Source: Pseudomonadota bacterium (GTDB lineage Bacteria; Pseudomonadota; Gammaproteobacteria; Steroidobacterales; Steroidobacteraceae). Taken from it: a stretch of 26,886 bases of DNA. Position numbers and translations under genes: made by a program. Every line of letters begins with the position of its first letter. Position 1 is the stretch's first letter. The DNA is taken from contig JADJOO010000025.1 in the NCBI GenBank assembly GCA_016713725.1, positions 1 through 26,886 of the forward strand, given 5' to 3'. The notes below the pieces were generated by a model. It was not told where the DNA came from, ran no database searches, and was given only the letters and a program-made list of their open reading frames with translations. Shown one piece after another: positions 18,445-25,700 of the stretch.

Positions 18445-20370
18445 TTATTCGTAACCGTGCGTCTTGAACAGCTCTGCCGCGGTCTGGAAGTAGGCAATGC
18501 CCAACGGCAATAGGTTGGTGTCATCCGATTTCGCGGTGAACGTCCCTTGCGCGCGGTCATAGTGGTAGGCCTGACTGGTCTTGCCGAGGCTCATGACGAC
18601 AAGGTCCTCGTCACGCAGGATCGCTACATCATGGTTGTGGCTGAACAGCGCGATGCGGGGCTGCCCCGCGGGACGGTTCAATACGTCAATGCCAAAGAAC
18701 GGCGCTTCGTAGGGAAGGCCGAGCAGCCCCAGCACCGTCGGAGCGATGTCGATCTGCGTCATGAGCGTATCGACCTGGCGCGGTGCGAGGTGCTTGGGCG
18801 CGTAGATCATCAGCGGGATCTCGTACGTTTCCAGGGGAATCGCAGCTTTGCCGTAGACGCGTGCGCCGTGATCAGCGACGACGACGAAGAGCGTGTTATC
18901 GAACCATGGCTGTTTGGCGGCCTCGCGCAAGAAGTAGCCAAGCGCATAGTCGGCATAGCGAACGCCAGCCTGGCGGCCGCCACCTTCAGCTTTGATGCCT
19001 TCGCTCTCGAGACCCGGCCGAAACGTGAACGGCTTGTGATTGGAGGTTGTCATGACGATCGAGAAAAACGGCTTGCCGGCAGCGAATTCCTGGCCGAAGT
19101 GCTCAATCGCGCGGTCGAACAGATCCTCGTCGCTGACGCCCCAGATGTTTTCGAACCGCACGTTCTGAATGTCTGATCGGTCGATGACCTGAAAGCCATT
19201 GCCCTCGTAGAAGGCACTCATGTTGTCGAAGTAGCCGTATCCCCCGTACAGGAAGCTGGTGTGGTACCCGAGTCGCTGCATGACACTGCCCCAGGTCGCG
19301 ATGCCGGTGTTACCGGGCCGACGCAGAATCGAGACAGTCGGGATGGGTGGGAACGAGGCGGTGATGGCCTCGAGGCCACGCACGGTGCGGGTGCCGGAGG
19401 CGTAGGTATTGGCAAACCATAGACCCTGTCTCGCATAATCGTCGAAATTCGGTGTCCAGTCTTTGTCCGAACCGTGCAACTTGCTGAACTCGGCGCCGAA
19501 CGACTCGCTTGACACCACGACCACGTTCAATTGCCCCAAGCCGTCTGCCCGGGCAGCGTGATTGCGGTTTAGGCGACCGGCTGCGAGTCGCGTGAACTGC
19601 ACGCCGTCACCCTCGAGCTGCCCACGCAGCAGTGCGCGGTTCGTCGCGGGAGGGCGACTCAGGTAATACGACTCGTAGTCGATGTCGCTGGTACGTGCCG
19701 CCAGAAAGAAGCTGCTGTGGCCGTTCTGCAGCAGTTCGTTCTCGACGCGGTTTGCCGACAATGAAAGCGCGTCGGTCGGGTAATACACGATTGCGAGAAG
19801 TAGAAGCGCCGAATACGGCAGGAACAGCACGAGCCGCTCGCGAAACCGAACCGTCTCGGCGTATCCGGCCTCGAGCCAAGGACGCACGGCGTAAGTGATG
19901 AGCACGCCGAGCGTAATCGCAGCCAGCAGCACCTGTACCACTGGGTACGCTTCCCAAATATCGGTAAACACCTCCCCTGGGAAAGCGAGGTAGTCGAAAG
20001 CGACTAGGTTGAAGCGGGCGTCGAACTCCTCGAAGAAGAAGTACTCAGTTGCTGAGAGGTACAGCAGACCGACGATGCACAGCAGCGTGCCCGTATGAAT
20101 TGCCGCGCGGTTCCACCACATGCGGAACCAGCGGTCCGGCAACAGCAGGATGTACAACGCAAACGGCGCAAACAGGTAAAGACTCTCGGCGAAGTCGTTG
20201 AGCAGGCCCGCGAACATCAGGAAGGGCAGGCTCAGTGCCGACACGTCCGCGTCGAGACCAAATTTCGCCCAGAGAATCAGCCGACTGGCAAACCCCAGCA
20301 CCAGGTAGACCACCACCAGCGATAGCCAGGGGGCAAATCGACGCGCAGACCTGTTGAGAACTGTAGACAT
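18445..20370 (-). CDS. LTA synthase-family membrane sulfatase/phosphotransferase
   Basis: An intact 641-residue protein. Residues 1-200 hold about five membrane helices (WLSLVVVYLVLGFASRLIL, LLCIVGLLYLSATEYFF, VLLAAITLGVLITYAV, LPYSALLLLAIVYYP). The periplasmic alkaline-phosphatase-superfamily domain has Glu289 (VVVSSESFGAEF), the nucleophile Thr329 in SGTRTVRGLEA, His445 in TTSNHKPF and Asp500-His501 in VVADHGARV. This family transfers glycerophosphate or phosphoethanolamine-type groups from phospholipid to envelope glycans. I prefer ATG 20370 over the upstream in-frame 20475 since the added residues are polar and outside the family. It heads the regulator operon, 170 bp downstream of a CTAACG operator. 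Confidence 0.9.
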   Translation of the reverse strand: MSTVLNRSARRFAPWLSLVVVYLVLGFASRLILWAKFGLDADVSALSLPFLMFAGLLNDFAESLYLFAPFALYILLLPDRWFRMWWNRAAIHTGTLLCIVGLLYLSATEYFFFEEFDARFNLVAFDYLAFPGEVFTDIWEAYPVVQVLLAAITLGVLITYAVRPWLEAGYAETVRFRERLVLFLPYSALLLLAIVYYPTDALSLSANRVENELLQNGHSSFFLAARTSDIDYESYYLSRPPATNRALLRGQLEGDGVQFTRLAAGRLNRNHAARADGLGQLNVVVVSSESFGAEFSKLHGSDKDWTPNFDDYARQGLWFANTYASGTRTVRGLEAITASFPPIPTVSILRRPGNTGIATWGSVMQRLGYHTSFLYGGYGYFDNMSAFYEGNGFQVIDRSDIQNVRFENIWGVSDEDLFDRAIEHFGQEFAAGKPFFSIVMTTSNHKPFTFRPGLESEGIKAEGGGRQAGVRYADYALGYFLREAAKQPWFDNTLFVVVADHGARVYGKAAIPLETYEIPLMIYAPKHLAPRQVDTLMTQIDIAPTVLGLLGLPYEAPFFGIDVLNRPAGQPRIALFSHNHDVAILRDEDLVVMSLGKTSQAYHYDRAQGTFTAKSDDTNLLPLGIAYFQTAAELFKTHGYE

Positions 20371-20539
20371 TGGCACCCCGGTGAGATTTGAAACAACCCG
20401 GGTGGCTCGCCGACTCACGGTCAGACGCCCGGTCTCGTGAGTGCGAGCGGCGGAACTCGCCCCAGATGAGGGCAAGCGACTGACGCAACCCCTTAGCGGG
20501 CATCTTGCGCGGGCGAGCCGTACGATCCCGTGAGGAGTG

Positions 20540-20556
20540 CGTTAGTTTTTCGTTAG
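20540..20556 (-). promoter_or_regulatory. Double CTAACG direct-repeat operator of the regulator operon
   Basis: Two CGTTAG hexamers (20540-20545 and 20551-20556; CTAACG on the minus strand) separated by TTTTT, the same 11-bp period as the site at 13939-13966. It lies 170 bp upstream of the LTA-synthase-like gene, whose operon encodes the response regulator. No strong -10 box is apparent. Confidence 0.7.
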
Positions 20557-20749
20557 ACCCGGGTTCAAGTCGCGGCCAGCAGATTTGCTGGATTCAGTCG
20601 GGCCGCGCGTGCACGACATGCCCGACCGGGGAATCTGGTACGGATCGAACTTGGAGATGCGCGCCGTGCGCGGTCCACAGGGTGCAGCCGACCACCAGCC
20701 GAGTGCACCGATCGGCCGGGTTCGCGGATTCGCGTGAATCTGTCGAAGC

Positions 20750-20974
20750 TCAGCCTCCGAGGCGCCGCGCGTCGATTGGAGTGTAAACCCCGATCGCTTT
20801 TCCGTTCCTGTCGACACCAATCACGATGGCCCCGCCGCCCGAGTTGCCGATGGCGACCATGTCCTTCACCAGTTCGCACCACGCGCCCGGCACAGCCGCC
20901 TCGAAGGCCGCTTTGAAGTCCATTGCATCGGTCTCAGCGGAAGCAGCTACCGCCTCGTCAAGTGCTATGGCCAT
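20750..20974 (-). pseudogene. AlbA_2 (Schlafen-type) domain fragment
   Basis: Starts MAIALDEAVAASAETDAMDF at ATG 20974 and contains CELVKDMVAIGNSGGGAIVI and GVDRNGKAIGV, the N-terminal core of AlbA_2 (divergent AAA-4) proteins, cytoplasmic proteins often linked to transcription regulation or defence. Family members are usually several times longer. After residue 74 no frame continues the domain, and the sequence runs into the operator region, so this is a truncated gene rather than a simple frameshift. It has the same strand as the operon downstream but lies upstream of its operator. Confidence 0.6.
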
Positions 20975-21460
20975 TGCTCAGTTCGCAAAAAAGGGCGGGG
21001 ACTTACCTGTCCTCGCCCTTGCTCAACGTCGGGTGGCTGAGGCGGCTACGCGGTGGCGTTGTGGGAGTCGTCATGGTGGTCGACGTGGACTCGCCACGCG
21101 AGAGGGAGCAGCTTCCGCCCGGCGACTCGGCGGCACGGGCGTTCGGATGCGACCACTGGCTACCCACACGATCTCTCACGAACTGGTTGCACAACTGCGG
21201 GCGGCCGCTGTCCCACCACTGCCGGTCCCGACGCGGACCGTACTGGTTCGCGCCGCGCGCGGGCGACCCGGCTGGGTGGCGACCTGTGCGGCGCTCGCGA
21301 CTCATGGGAGGTACTGGCGCGAGGGGCAGCTCAAGGCGCGGCTGCTCGCCGGCGACACCGAGCTCAGCCTGCGCGGCGCACCCGGCGCGGTAACCACATG
21401 CGCGATAGGTTCATCGACTGGCGCGGAAGCGTTACATTCAATCGTGGGCAAACCGACACC
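20975..21460 (+). other. Unassigned stretch before the MFS gene
   Basis: No recognised gene. Forward frames contain short protein-like runs (GGVVGVVMVVDVDSPRERE near 21050 and HELVAQLRAAAVPPLPVPT near 21180; later RYWREGQLKARLLAGDTELS) in different frames. This may be a frameshifted small gene of about 130 residues or a remnant. An ATG at 21398 is in frame with the MFS gene and could extend it. Confidence 0.3.
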
Positions 21461-22681
21461 GTGAAACCCGCTCCCCGACTCGACGCCGCGACGCTGCGGG
21501 CCATCCCGCCGGGCATATGGGCGCTCGGCTTCGTATCCATGCTGATGGATATCTCCTCCGAGATGATCCACGCGCTGCTGCCGATCTACCTGGTGACGGT
21601 GCTCGGCGCCTCCGCGACGACGGTCGGTGCGATTGAGGGCATCGCCGAGGCCACCGCCTCGGTCACCAAAGTGTTCTCCGGCGCCATCTCCGATTGGATC
21701 GGCAAACGCAAGCTGCTTGCCGTCCTGGGGTACGGGCTGGCAGCCATCACCAAGCCCGTGTTTCCGCTCGCGCCAACCGTCGGCTGGCTCTTCGCGGCCC
21801 GCTTCATCGACCGGATCGGCAAGGGCATCCGAGGGGCGCCACGCGATGCCCCGGTGGCGGACATCGCCCCGGGTCATCTGCGGGCGCCAGCTTCGGCCTG
21901 CGCCAGTCGCTCGATACCGTCGGGGCGTTCGTCGGACCGCTGTTCGCGATCGCGTTGATGTGGCTGACGGCAAATCACTTCAAGACCGTGTTCTGGATCG
22001 CCGTCGTGCCGGCCTTTCTGTCACTGGCCCTAATCGTGTTCTCCGTGCACGAACCGGAGCGTGCGCCGATGCTGCGCAAGGTGAAGTTTCCACTGCATCG
22101 CGACGAGCTCAACCGCCTTGGCCGCGGCTACTGGCTCGTCGTCGCCGTCGCCACCGTATTCACGCTTGCACGTTTCAGTGAAGCATTTCTGCTGCTGCGC
22201 GCCAACCAGGTCGGGCTGCCGGTCATGCTCGTGCCAGCGGTGCTGGTGGTTATGAACGTCGTCTATTCCTCGCCGCCTATCCCGCCGGGGTGCTGGCCGA
22301 TGACGACGGTCGTTACCGCGTGCTGGTCGTGGGCGTCGGATTTCTGGTGCTCGCCGATCTGGTGCTCGCATTCGCGCCGGGCCTCGGCGGCGTCGCGATC
22401 GGCGTCGCCTTGTGGGGACTTCACATGGGATTCACGCAAGGGTTGCTCGCGACCCTGGTGGCCGACACCTCGCCGCCCGAGCTCCGCGGCACCGCCTTCG
22501 GCATGTTCAACGTGCTGACCGGCGGCGCCCTGCTGGCCGCAAGTGTCGTCGCCGGCATTCTGTGGACACGATCGGCGCGCACGGCACCTTTTTGAGCGGC
22601 GCGGCGCTTGCGACCGTGGCCTTACTCGGGCTGTTCGCAATTCGGCGTCGAATTCGCGATGCATCTCGATTGAATCGATAG
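21461..22681 (+). CDS. MFS transporter (frameshifted)
   Basis: A 12-helix major facilitator permease of about 406 residues. The N-terminal half reads GIWALGFVSMLMDISSEMIH, then LLPIYLVTVLGASATTVGAI, with the A-loop motif DWIGKRKLL between helices 2 and 3 and ARFIDRIGKGIRGAPRDAP. After a shift near 21885 it continues SFGLRQSLDTVGAFVGPLF and the C-terminal half (VLVVGVGFLVLADLVLAFA, GLHMGFTQGLLATLVADTSP). Other shifts are near 22265 and 22565. This subgroup (DISSEM and GxRDAP motifs) is common beside metal-resistance and envelope genes, but the substrate is unknown. GTG 21461 is the likely start; ATG 21398 is an alternative. It runs opposite to the envelope operons. Confidence 0.83.
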
Positions 22682-22688
22682 GGGAGTC

Positions 22689-22774
22689 GAATGTCTGCTA
22701 CTGGTATTTTGGATGACCGGCAGCTCCCGGGGCCGGTTCCGGCCGGTCTCTATGTGACCACAAAGCGGTCGTTC
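22689..22774. repeat. Palindromic intergenic element, copy B
   Basis: Arms GAATGTCTGCT (22689) and AAGCGGTCGTTC (ending 22774) are imperfect inverted repeats, and the inside contains GGCCGGTTCCGGCC, echoing the GGCCGGTACCGGCC palindrome of copy A at 6053-6122. It lies eight bases beyond the MFS stop, as copy A lies beyond the lipid operon, so a terminator-like or repeat-family role fits. Confidence 0.45.
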
Positions 22775-22854
22775 GCCATTATGCACGGGTCGTACGGATT
22801 CCGCGTTCGGTCGATTCCATACGGACTCTGGTCCCTCCCATCACCGGTCGGTTT

Positions 22855-22963
22855 CGACAGCTTTAATTGTCAAAAGTACGTCCGGTGTCAACGCAAACAG
22901 AGAGTTACAGAAAAACTCCGACAGCTTTAATCGTACTTCGACAACTTTAATTGTCAGAAAGCA
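22855..22963 (-). repeat. Right transposon-like end: three 18-bp repeats
   Basis: Units at 22855-22872 (CGACAGCTTTAATTGTCA), 22919-22936 (first 13 bases conserved) and 22939-22956 (CGACAACTTTAATTGTCA) are the reverse complement of the units at 5945 and 6014. The array therefore faces the opposite way to the left one, as expected for two ends of one element spanning about 17 kb. The terminal GCA at 22961-22963 pairs with TGC at 5938-5940. Confidence 0.6.
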
Positions 22964-22998
22964 TCGTCCTCGCTTCTCGCGAACCATTTTCCCGTGGA

Positions 22999-23021
22999 GC
23001 AATGCTTGCGGCGAGCATTGC
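22999..23021. promoter_or_regulatory. Perfect inverted repeat beside the backbone promoter
   Basis: GCAATGCT (22999-23006) and AGCATTGC (23014-23021) are perfect 8-bp arms around a 7-bp centre. It ends seven bases before the -35 box at 23029, a position suited to a dimeric repressor or activator of the backbone operon. Confidence 0.5.
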
Positions 23022-23028
23022 AAAGTAG

Positions 23029-23057
23029 TTGATCGGACGCGCTCACGGTCTTATATT
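23029..23057 (+). promoter_or_regulatory. Sigma-70-type promoter of the backbone operon
   Basis: TTGATC (23029-23034), a 17-bp spacer and TATATT (23052-23057) give a near-consensus promoter reading into the plus-strand backbone genes. Transcription would start near 23064, leaving a leader of about 230 bases before the first gene. Confidence 0.65.
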
Positions 23058-23063
23058 CGAGGC

Positions 23064-23294
23064 GTTTCTCATAGGTGGAATTTTCACCTAGCTTACTTGT
23101 CGAGCACTTCGCTCGACCCTCTTGCTGCGGCAAGACACCCTCCTCTCGTCCCCCTTGGGCATCGATGCGTCTGCGTGGCTTTGTGCTTCGCGGTCGAACT
23201 CTATTGCTCTGTTTCAACCCCACCGGGTGCACTCGTTCAAGGCACCCATCCGGGGCATTGTCCGTGCGCACCCGTTTTTCAAGGAGTGCACCTG
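23064..23294 (+). promoter_or_regulatory. Highly structured 5' leader
   Basis: Consecutive perfect hairpins occur in the predicted transcript: TAGGTG/CACCTA (23072-23090), GTCGAGC/GCTCGAC (23099-23117, 5-base loop), TCTTGC/GCAAGA (about 23121-23136) and GGGTGC/GCACCC (about 23224-23246). The region has no convincing reading frame. AAGGAG at 23281 begins the ribosome binding site of the first gene. It may be a regulatory leader or a small RNA; I recognise no named family. Confidence 0.45.
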
Positions 23295-23526
23295 TTGACC
23301 AAGGAAGCCCACCAGGGATTTGAGAGATCCCTGCAGACCGCCAGCGACAAGCAACTGCAGATCACGTTGCTCGAACTGCAGACGTCGTTGATGACCGTGT
23401 TCACCGAGCCCGATGTCATCGCCGATGCTCAACAGAGGGTCCGCGGGAATTCGTGCTGAGCTTGCGTGCCGCCCCACGGAGCGTTTCCTCCGCGAGCAGC
23501 TCGCCTCCGTCAGCTCGATCCGCTGA
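23295..23526 (+). CDS. Small hypothetical backbone protein (one frameshift)
   Basis: Starts at TTG 23295, eight bases after AAGGAG, reading LTKEAHQGFERSLQTASDKQ then LQITLLELQTSLMTVFTEPD. In the first frame it stops at 23459, but one base removed in CGCGGG near 23441 gives RAELACRPTERFLREQLASV and a stop at 23526, for about 77 residues. It is helical and amphipathic with no membrane segment. It is the first gene of the plus-strand backbone operon. No family is recognised; the strong translation signal makes it likely real. Confidence 0.55.
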
Positions 23527-23652
23527 GCGCTACGGTCTTTCCCACCATCCTCTCGACGGCTTGTACCGAAATGCCGACCTCGTTCATCACGAACGCGGTC
23601 ACCCGCATTCACGGACAAGCCCTCGAGGCTCTTTTCTTGCAGGAGAGTCAAG

Positions 23653-23931
23653 ATGACCCCCACGCTCATTTTCGAGTGGCTCGGGTGCATCACCGGAGTC
23701 ATCGGTTCAGCACTGCTCGCCGCGAACACCGCGCAGTCCCGCTGGGGATTTGTCTGGTATCTCGCGTCGAACGCATGCTGGCTGGTGTTCGCGGTGTCGA
23801 CGACTGCCTGGGGTCTTTTCACCATGCAGATCGTCTTCACCGCCGTTTCGCTCTACGGTGTGTATCGCTGGTTCGCGCGACGGCCCCTCAGGCCGATCGA
23901 CGCTTCGACCACGGTCAGCGACGCCCGCTGA
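23653..23931 (+). CDS. Small PnuC-like membrane protein
   Basis: An intact 92-residue protein with three hydrophobic segments: FEWLGCITGVIGSALLAANT, FVWYLASNACWLVFAVSTTA and FTMQIVFTAVSLYGVYRWF. The pattern (LE/FEWxG at the start, TxxSRWG-like loop, QxVFxxxSxYGxYRW at the end) resembles short relatives of the PnuC vitamin-transporter family. It is about a third of PnuC length, so transport activity is doubtful. AGGAG at 23641 precedes ATG 23653. It lies in the mobile-element backbone. Confidence 0.65.
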   Translation: MTPTLIFEWLGCITGVIGSALLAANTAQSRWGFVWYLASNACWLVFAVSTTAWGLFTMQIVFTAVSLYGVYRWFARRPLRPIDASTTVSDAR

Positions 23932-24002
23932 TCCCGACGTCCCGCCGCGCCCGACGCCCTCCGGCGCCGAGCTTGCAGGGACTCATTGCACAGGAGAAAC
24001 CC

Positions 24003-24452
24003 ATGTTTACTGCGCCCAGTATCACGCTCGCCTGCGTGTGGGCCATCGTCGAACCGAGCCGATCGCTCGTCTTCGTCGTGGTGCCCACCGATGGCGGGAA
24101 TCAGTTCGCGCTCGAAGGCCCGGATCCTGCGAATCAAAACGCATGGACCCGCAAGCCTCTCACGCGCGAGCAGATCAAGAGCGCCAACGCGTTCCTTGTC
24201 ACCCGCAACCCCAAGGCGAACGCCGATTTGTTCGCGCGCTCTCCCTCTACGCCGAGACCTCGGCGGTTCGTTTGGGCCGTCGCGCGTCACGATTCGGAAG
24301 AGGGTTCGGCCGACCGCACCCACCACGCGACCTCGCTTCAGCCCGTCGCCGTTTCGAGAATCTTGAGTCAGGCCATCCGGCACAACCTCGAGCATCACGG
24401 GCCCCTGAGCCATCGCGACGTCGTCACGAGCGTTCACAGAGTGGAGAACTGA
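24003..24452 (+). CDS. Hypothetical backbone protein
   Basis: A 149-residue intact protein from ATG 24003 with AGGAG seven bases upstream. The N-terminus (MFTAPSITLACVWAIVEPSR) is mildly hydrophobic, followed by LVFVVVPTDGGNQFALEGPD and ANQNAWTRKPLTREQIKSAN, then a polar His/Arg-rich C-terminal half (VSRILSQAIRHNLEHHGPLS). No known motif is visible. It is followed three bases later by the next gene, so the two are probably cotranscribed and coupled. Confidence 0.6.
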   Translation: MFTAPSITLACVWAIVEPSRSLVFVVVPTDGGNQFALEGPDPANQNAWTRKPLTREQIKSANAFLVTRNPKANADLFARSPSTPRPRRFVWAVARHDSEEGSADRTHHATSLQPVAVSRILSQAIRHNLEHHGPLSHRDVVTSVHRVEN

Positions 24453-24455
24453 GCC

Positions 24456-24740
24456 ATGTCTACCGTACTGGACAGTCGCAACACGTCCACTCGCGCCCGC
24501 GACAACCGCGTGCCCTTCGTCGAAGTGCGTCGCAGCATTCGCGGTCTCGGCTACGCCTCCCGTCTCACAACAAGTGGGGCAAGGCGATGTCCACCTGAGC
24601 ACCCGTGACGGCTACCTGCACATCACGCCCGGGAGCGCCTCGAGCTTCTCGACCGGTTGCTGTGCGTCGTCGGAAACCTCACCGCTCCAGAAGCCGTCGA
24701 GCTTCTGCGCGAAGAGGTTCTTCCTGACTCGTGGCACTGA
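24456..24740 (+). CDS. Small hypothetical backbone protein (two compensating shifts)
   Basis: The start MSTVLDSRNTSTRARDNRVP (ATG 24456) and the end LELLDRLLCVVGNLTAPEAV ... LREEVLPDSWH (stop at 24740) are in the same frame, but that frame has an internal TGA near 24596. The middle reads better one base over (GDVHLSTRDGYLHITPG), so two compensating indels at about 24564 and 24632 are likely. About 94 residues if repaired. The C-terminal half is a leucine-rich helix. No family is recognised. Confidence 0.5.
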
Positions 24741-24823
24741 CCGCCCGGCGCTCCCGCTCTCCGGCACGGACCACGCCGTCGCCATCGCCCGCTTAGGCGC
24801 TCTGTCGTTACTCGCCCACCCAT

Positions 24824-24872
24824 GCCCGATCACGTCGCAACGCCCCCCGGCTTTGCGCTCCGTGATCGGGCC
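24824..24872 (+). ncRNA. Structured RNA element before radC, copy 1
   Basis: Outer stem GCCCGATCACG / CGTGATCGGGC encloses an inner hairpin CGCAA-C-GCC / GGC-T-TTGCG. It ends nine bases before the AGGAG of radC. Copy 2 at 25264-25312 keeps the outer stem, and its inner pair changes from C-G to T-A on both sides, a compensatory change. The position resembles the published radC RNA motif, but I cannot confirm membership. Confidence 0.65.
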
Positions 24873-24893
24873 ATTTCCCCAGGAGACCCTTCG

Positions 24894-25251
24894 ATGACAC
24901 ACCCCAGCACACCTCGCCGGCGCAAGCCTCCGAGTTCCAACGCTGTCCCCAGCGCCCTCTTCGTTCCCGTCGGTGTTGCCGATCGCAACGCGAGCTATCG
25001 CCAAGCCTCCGACGAGGAGATCCTTGCGACCGCCCGCCCGCGAGGTCGTCAAGGAAGCCCTCAAACACCAGGCCGCGTGTGTGGTGTTTGTGCACAACCA
25101 CCCCAGTGGCCAGGGCACCCCAAGCCAAGCCGATGAGTTGATCACCAAGCGTCTTTCGGATGCGCTCGCGCTTCTCGACATTCGCTGCCTGGATCATCTG
25201 ATCGTGACCGCAGACGAGGTTGTTTCGTTTGCCGAACTCGGACTGATCTAG
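24894..25251 (+). pseudogene. radC: RadC/JAB-domain protein with internal deletion
   Basis: The N-terminus (LFVPVGVADRNASYRQASDE, EILATA) matches the start of mobile-element RadC proteins, but it jumps directly to REVVKEALKHQAACVVFVHN, HPSGQGTPSQADELITKRLS and LDIRCLDHLIVTADEVVSFA. RadC relatives normally have roughly 70-80 more residues between these parts, including the strand that supplies the JAMM-motif glutamate before the H-x-H-P metal ligands. A frame change also occurs near 25030. The metal site is therefore incomplete and the product probably inactive, unless the missing segment is an assembly collapse. AGGAG lies nine bases before ATG 24894. Confidence 0.75.
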
Positions 25252-25263
25252 CCCCCCACCTAC

Positions 25264-25312
25264 GCCCGATCACGTTGCAACGCCCACCGGCTTTGCACTG
25301 CGTGATCGGGGC
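25264..25312 (+). ncRNA. Structured RNA element after radC, copy 2
   Basis: Same fold as 24824-24872: GCCCGATCACG / CGTGATCGGGGC outside and TGCAA-C-GCC / GGC-T-TTGCA inside. The copies are exactly 440 bp apart. It begins 13 bases after the radC stop and lies before the small gene at 25331, so it may control that gene too. Confidence 0.6.
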
Positions 25313-25330
25313 TTACCCTGTGAAGCCCGC

Positions 25331-25503
25331 ATGCATTCGTTGCAGATTCCATTGCGCGTTGAAGCCCGCGGCGACATTGCGTTGCGGTCGTCCTTCACGC
25401 ACTTCTCCCATCGCGAGGTCCCGAAGCAAATCCAGTTCTGCCACACGCAAAGTCAACGCGCCAACTGGGTTCGCCCGCCGCGGCTGTGGAGCTCGTCGGA
25501 TGA
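25331..25503 (+). CDS. Small hypothetical backbone protein (one frameshift)
   Basis: Starts MHSLQIPLRVEARGDIALRS, then FTHFSHREVPKQIQF. After a shift near 25436 it reads LPHAKSTRQLGSPAAAVELV and ends with a TGA that overlaps the next ATG (ATGA at 25500), which supports this reading. About 57 residues. No family recognised. Confidence 0.4.
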
Positions 25504-25700
25504 GCGTCCTTGATCCCGTGATCCGTCGCTTCATCGTGATGTGGTACCCCACCGTCGGAAACGCACTCGTGCGTCTCGATGGGCCCGACAGCGGACACAC
25601 ATCGCGTGCCGATGCGCTCGATGAAGCCCTGCGATTCCGGAGCGCAGGCCGCTGCCTTTGCAAAGGAGAACGAGATGTTCCCGGGCGACACCGTTCTTAG
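25500..25700 (+). CDS. Small hypothetical backbone protein
   Basis: A 66-residue frame from ATG 25500, with GGAG about eight bases upstream: MSVLDPVIRRFIVMWYPTVG then RLDGPDSGHTSRADALDEAL. The last 20 residues are basic and less convincing, and the next gene starts inside it at 25675, so the true C-terminus may lie in another frame. No family recognised. Confidence 0.4.
   Translation: MSVLDPVIRRFIVMWYPTVGNALVRLDGPDSGHTSRADALDEALRFRSAGRCLCKGERDVPGRHRS

Noticed and set aside
18547..19176. 209-residue forward frame opposite the sulfatase-like gene
   Set aside because: It is the antisense of an intact, motif-complete gene, with no start signal.
20555..20590. tRNA T-loop-like sequence GGTTCAAGTC
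   Set aside because: No acceptor stem, anticodon arm or CCA end can be folded around it.
20826..21464. 212-residue forward frame over the AlbA_2 fragment
   Set aside because: Its first part is the antisense of the AlbA_2 core and has no motif of its own; only short later runs might be coding.
5938..22963. CRISPR-associated transposon, suggested by TnsB-like ends
   Set aside because: No TnsB, TnsC, TniQ or Cas gene and no CRISPR array is present in the window.
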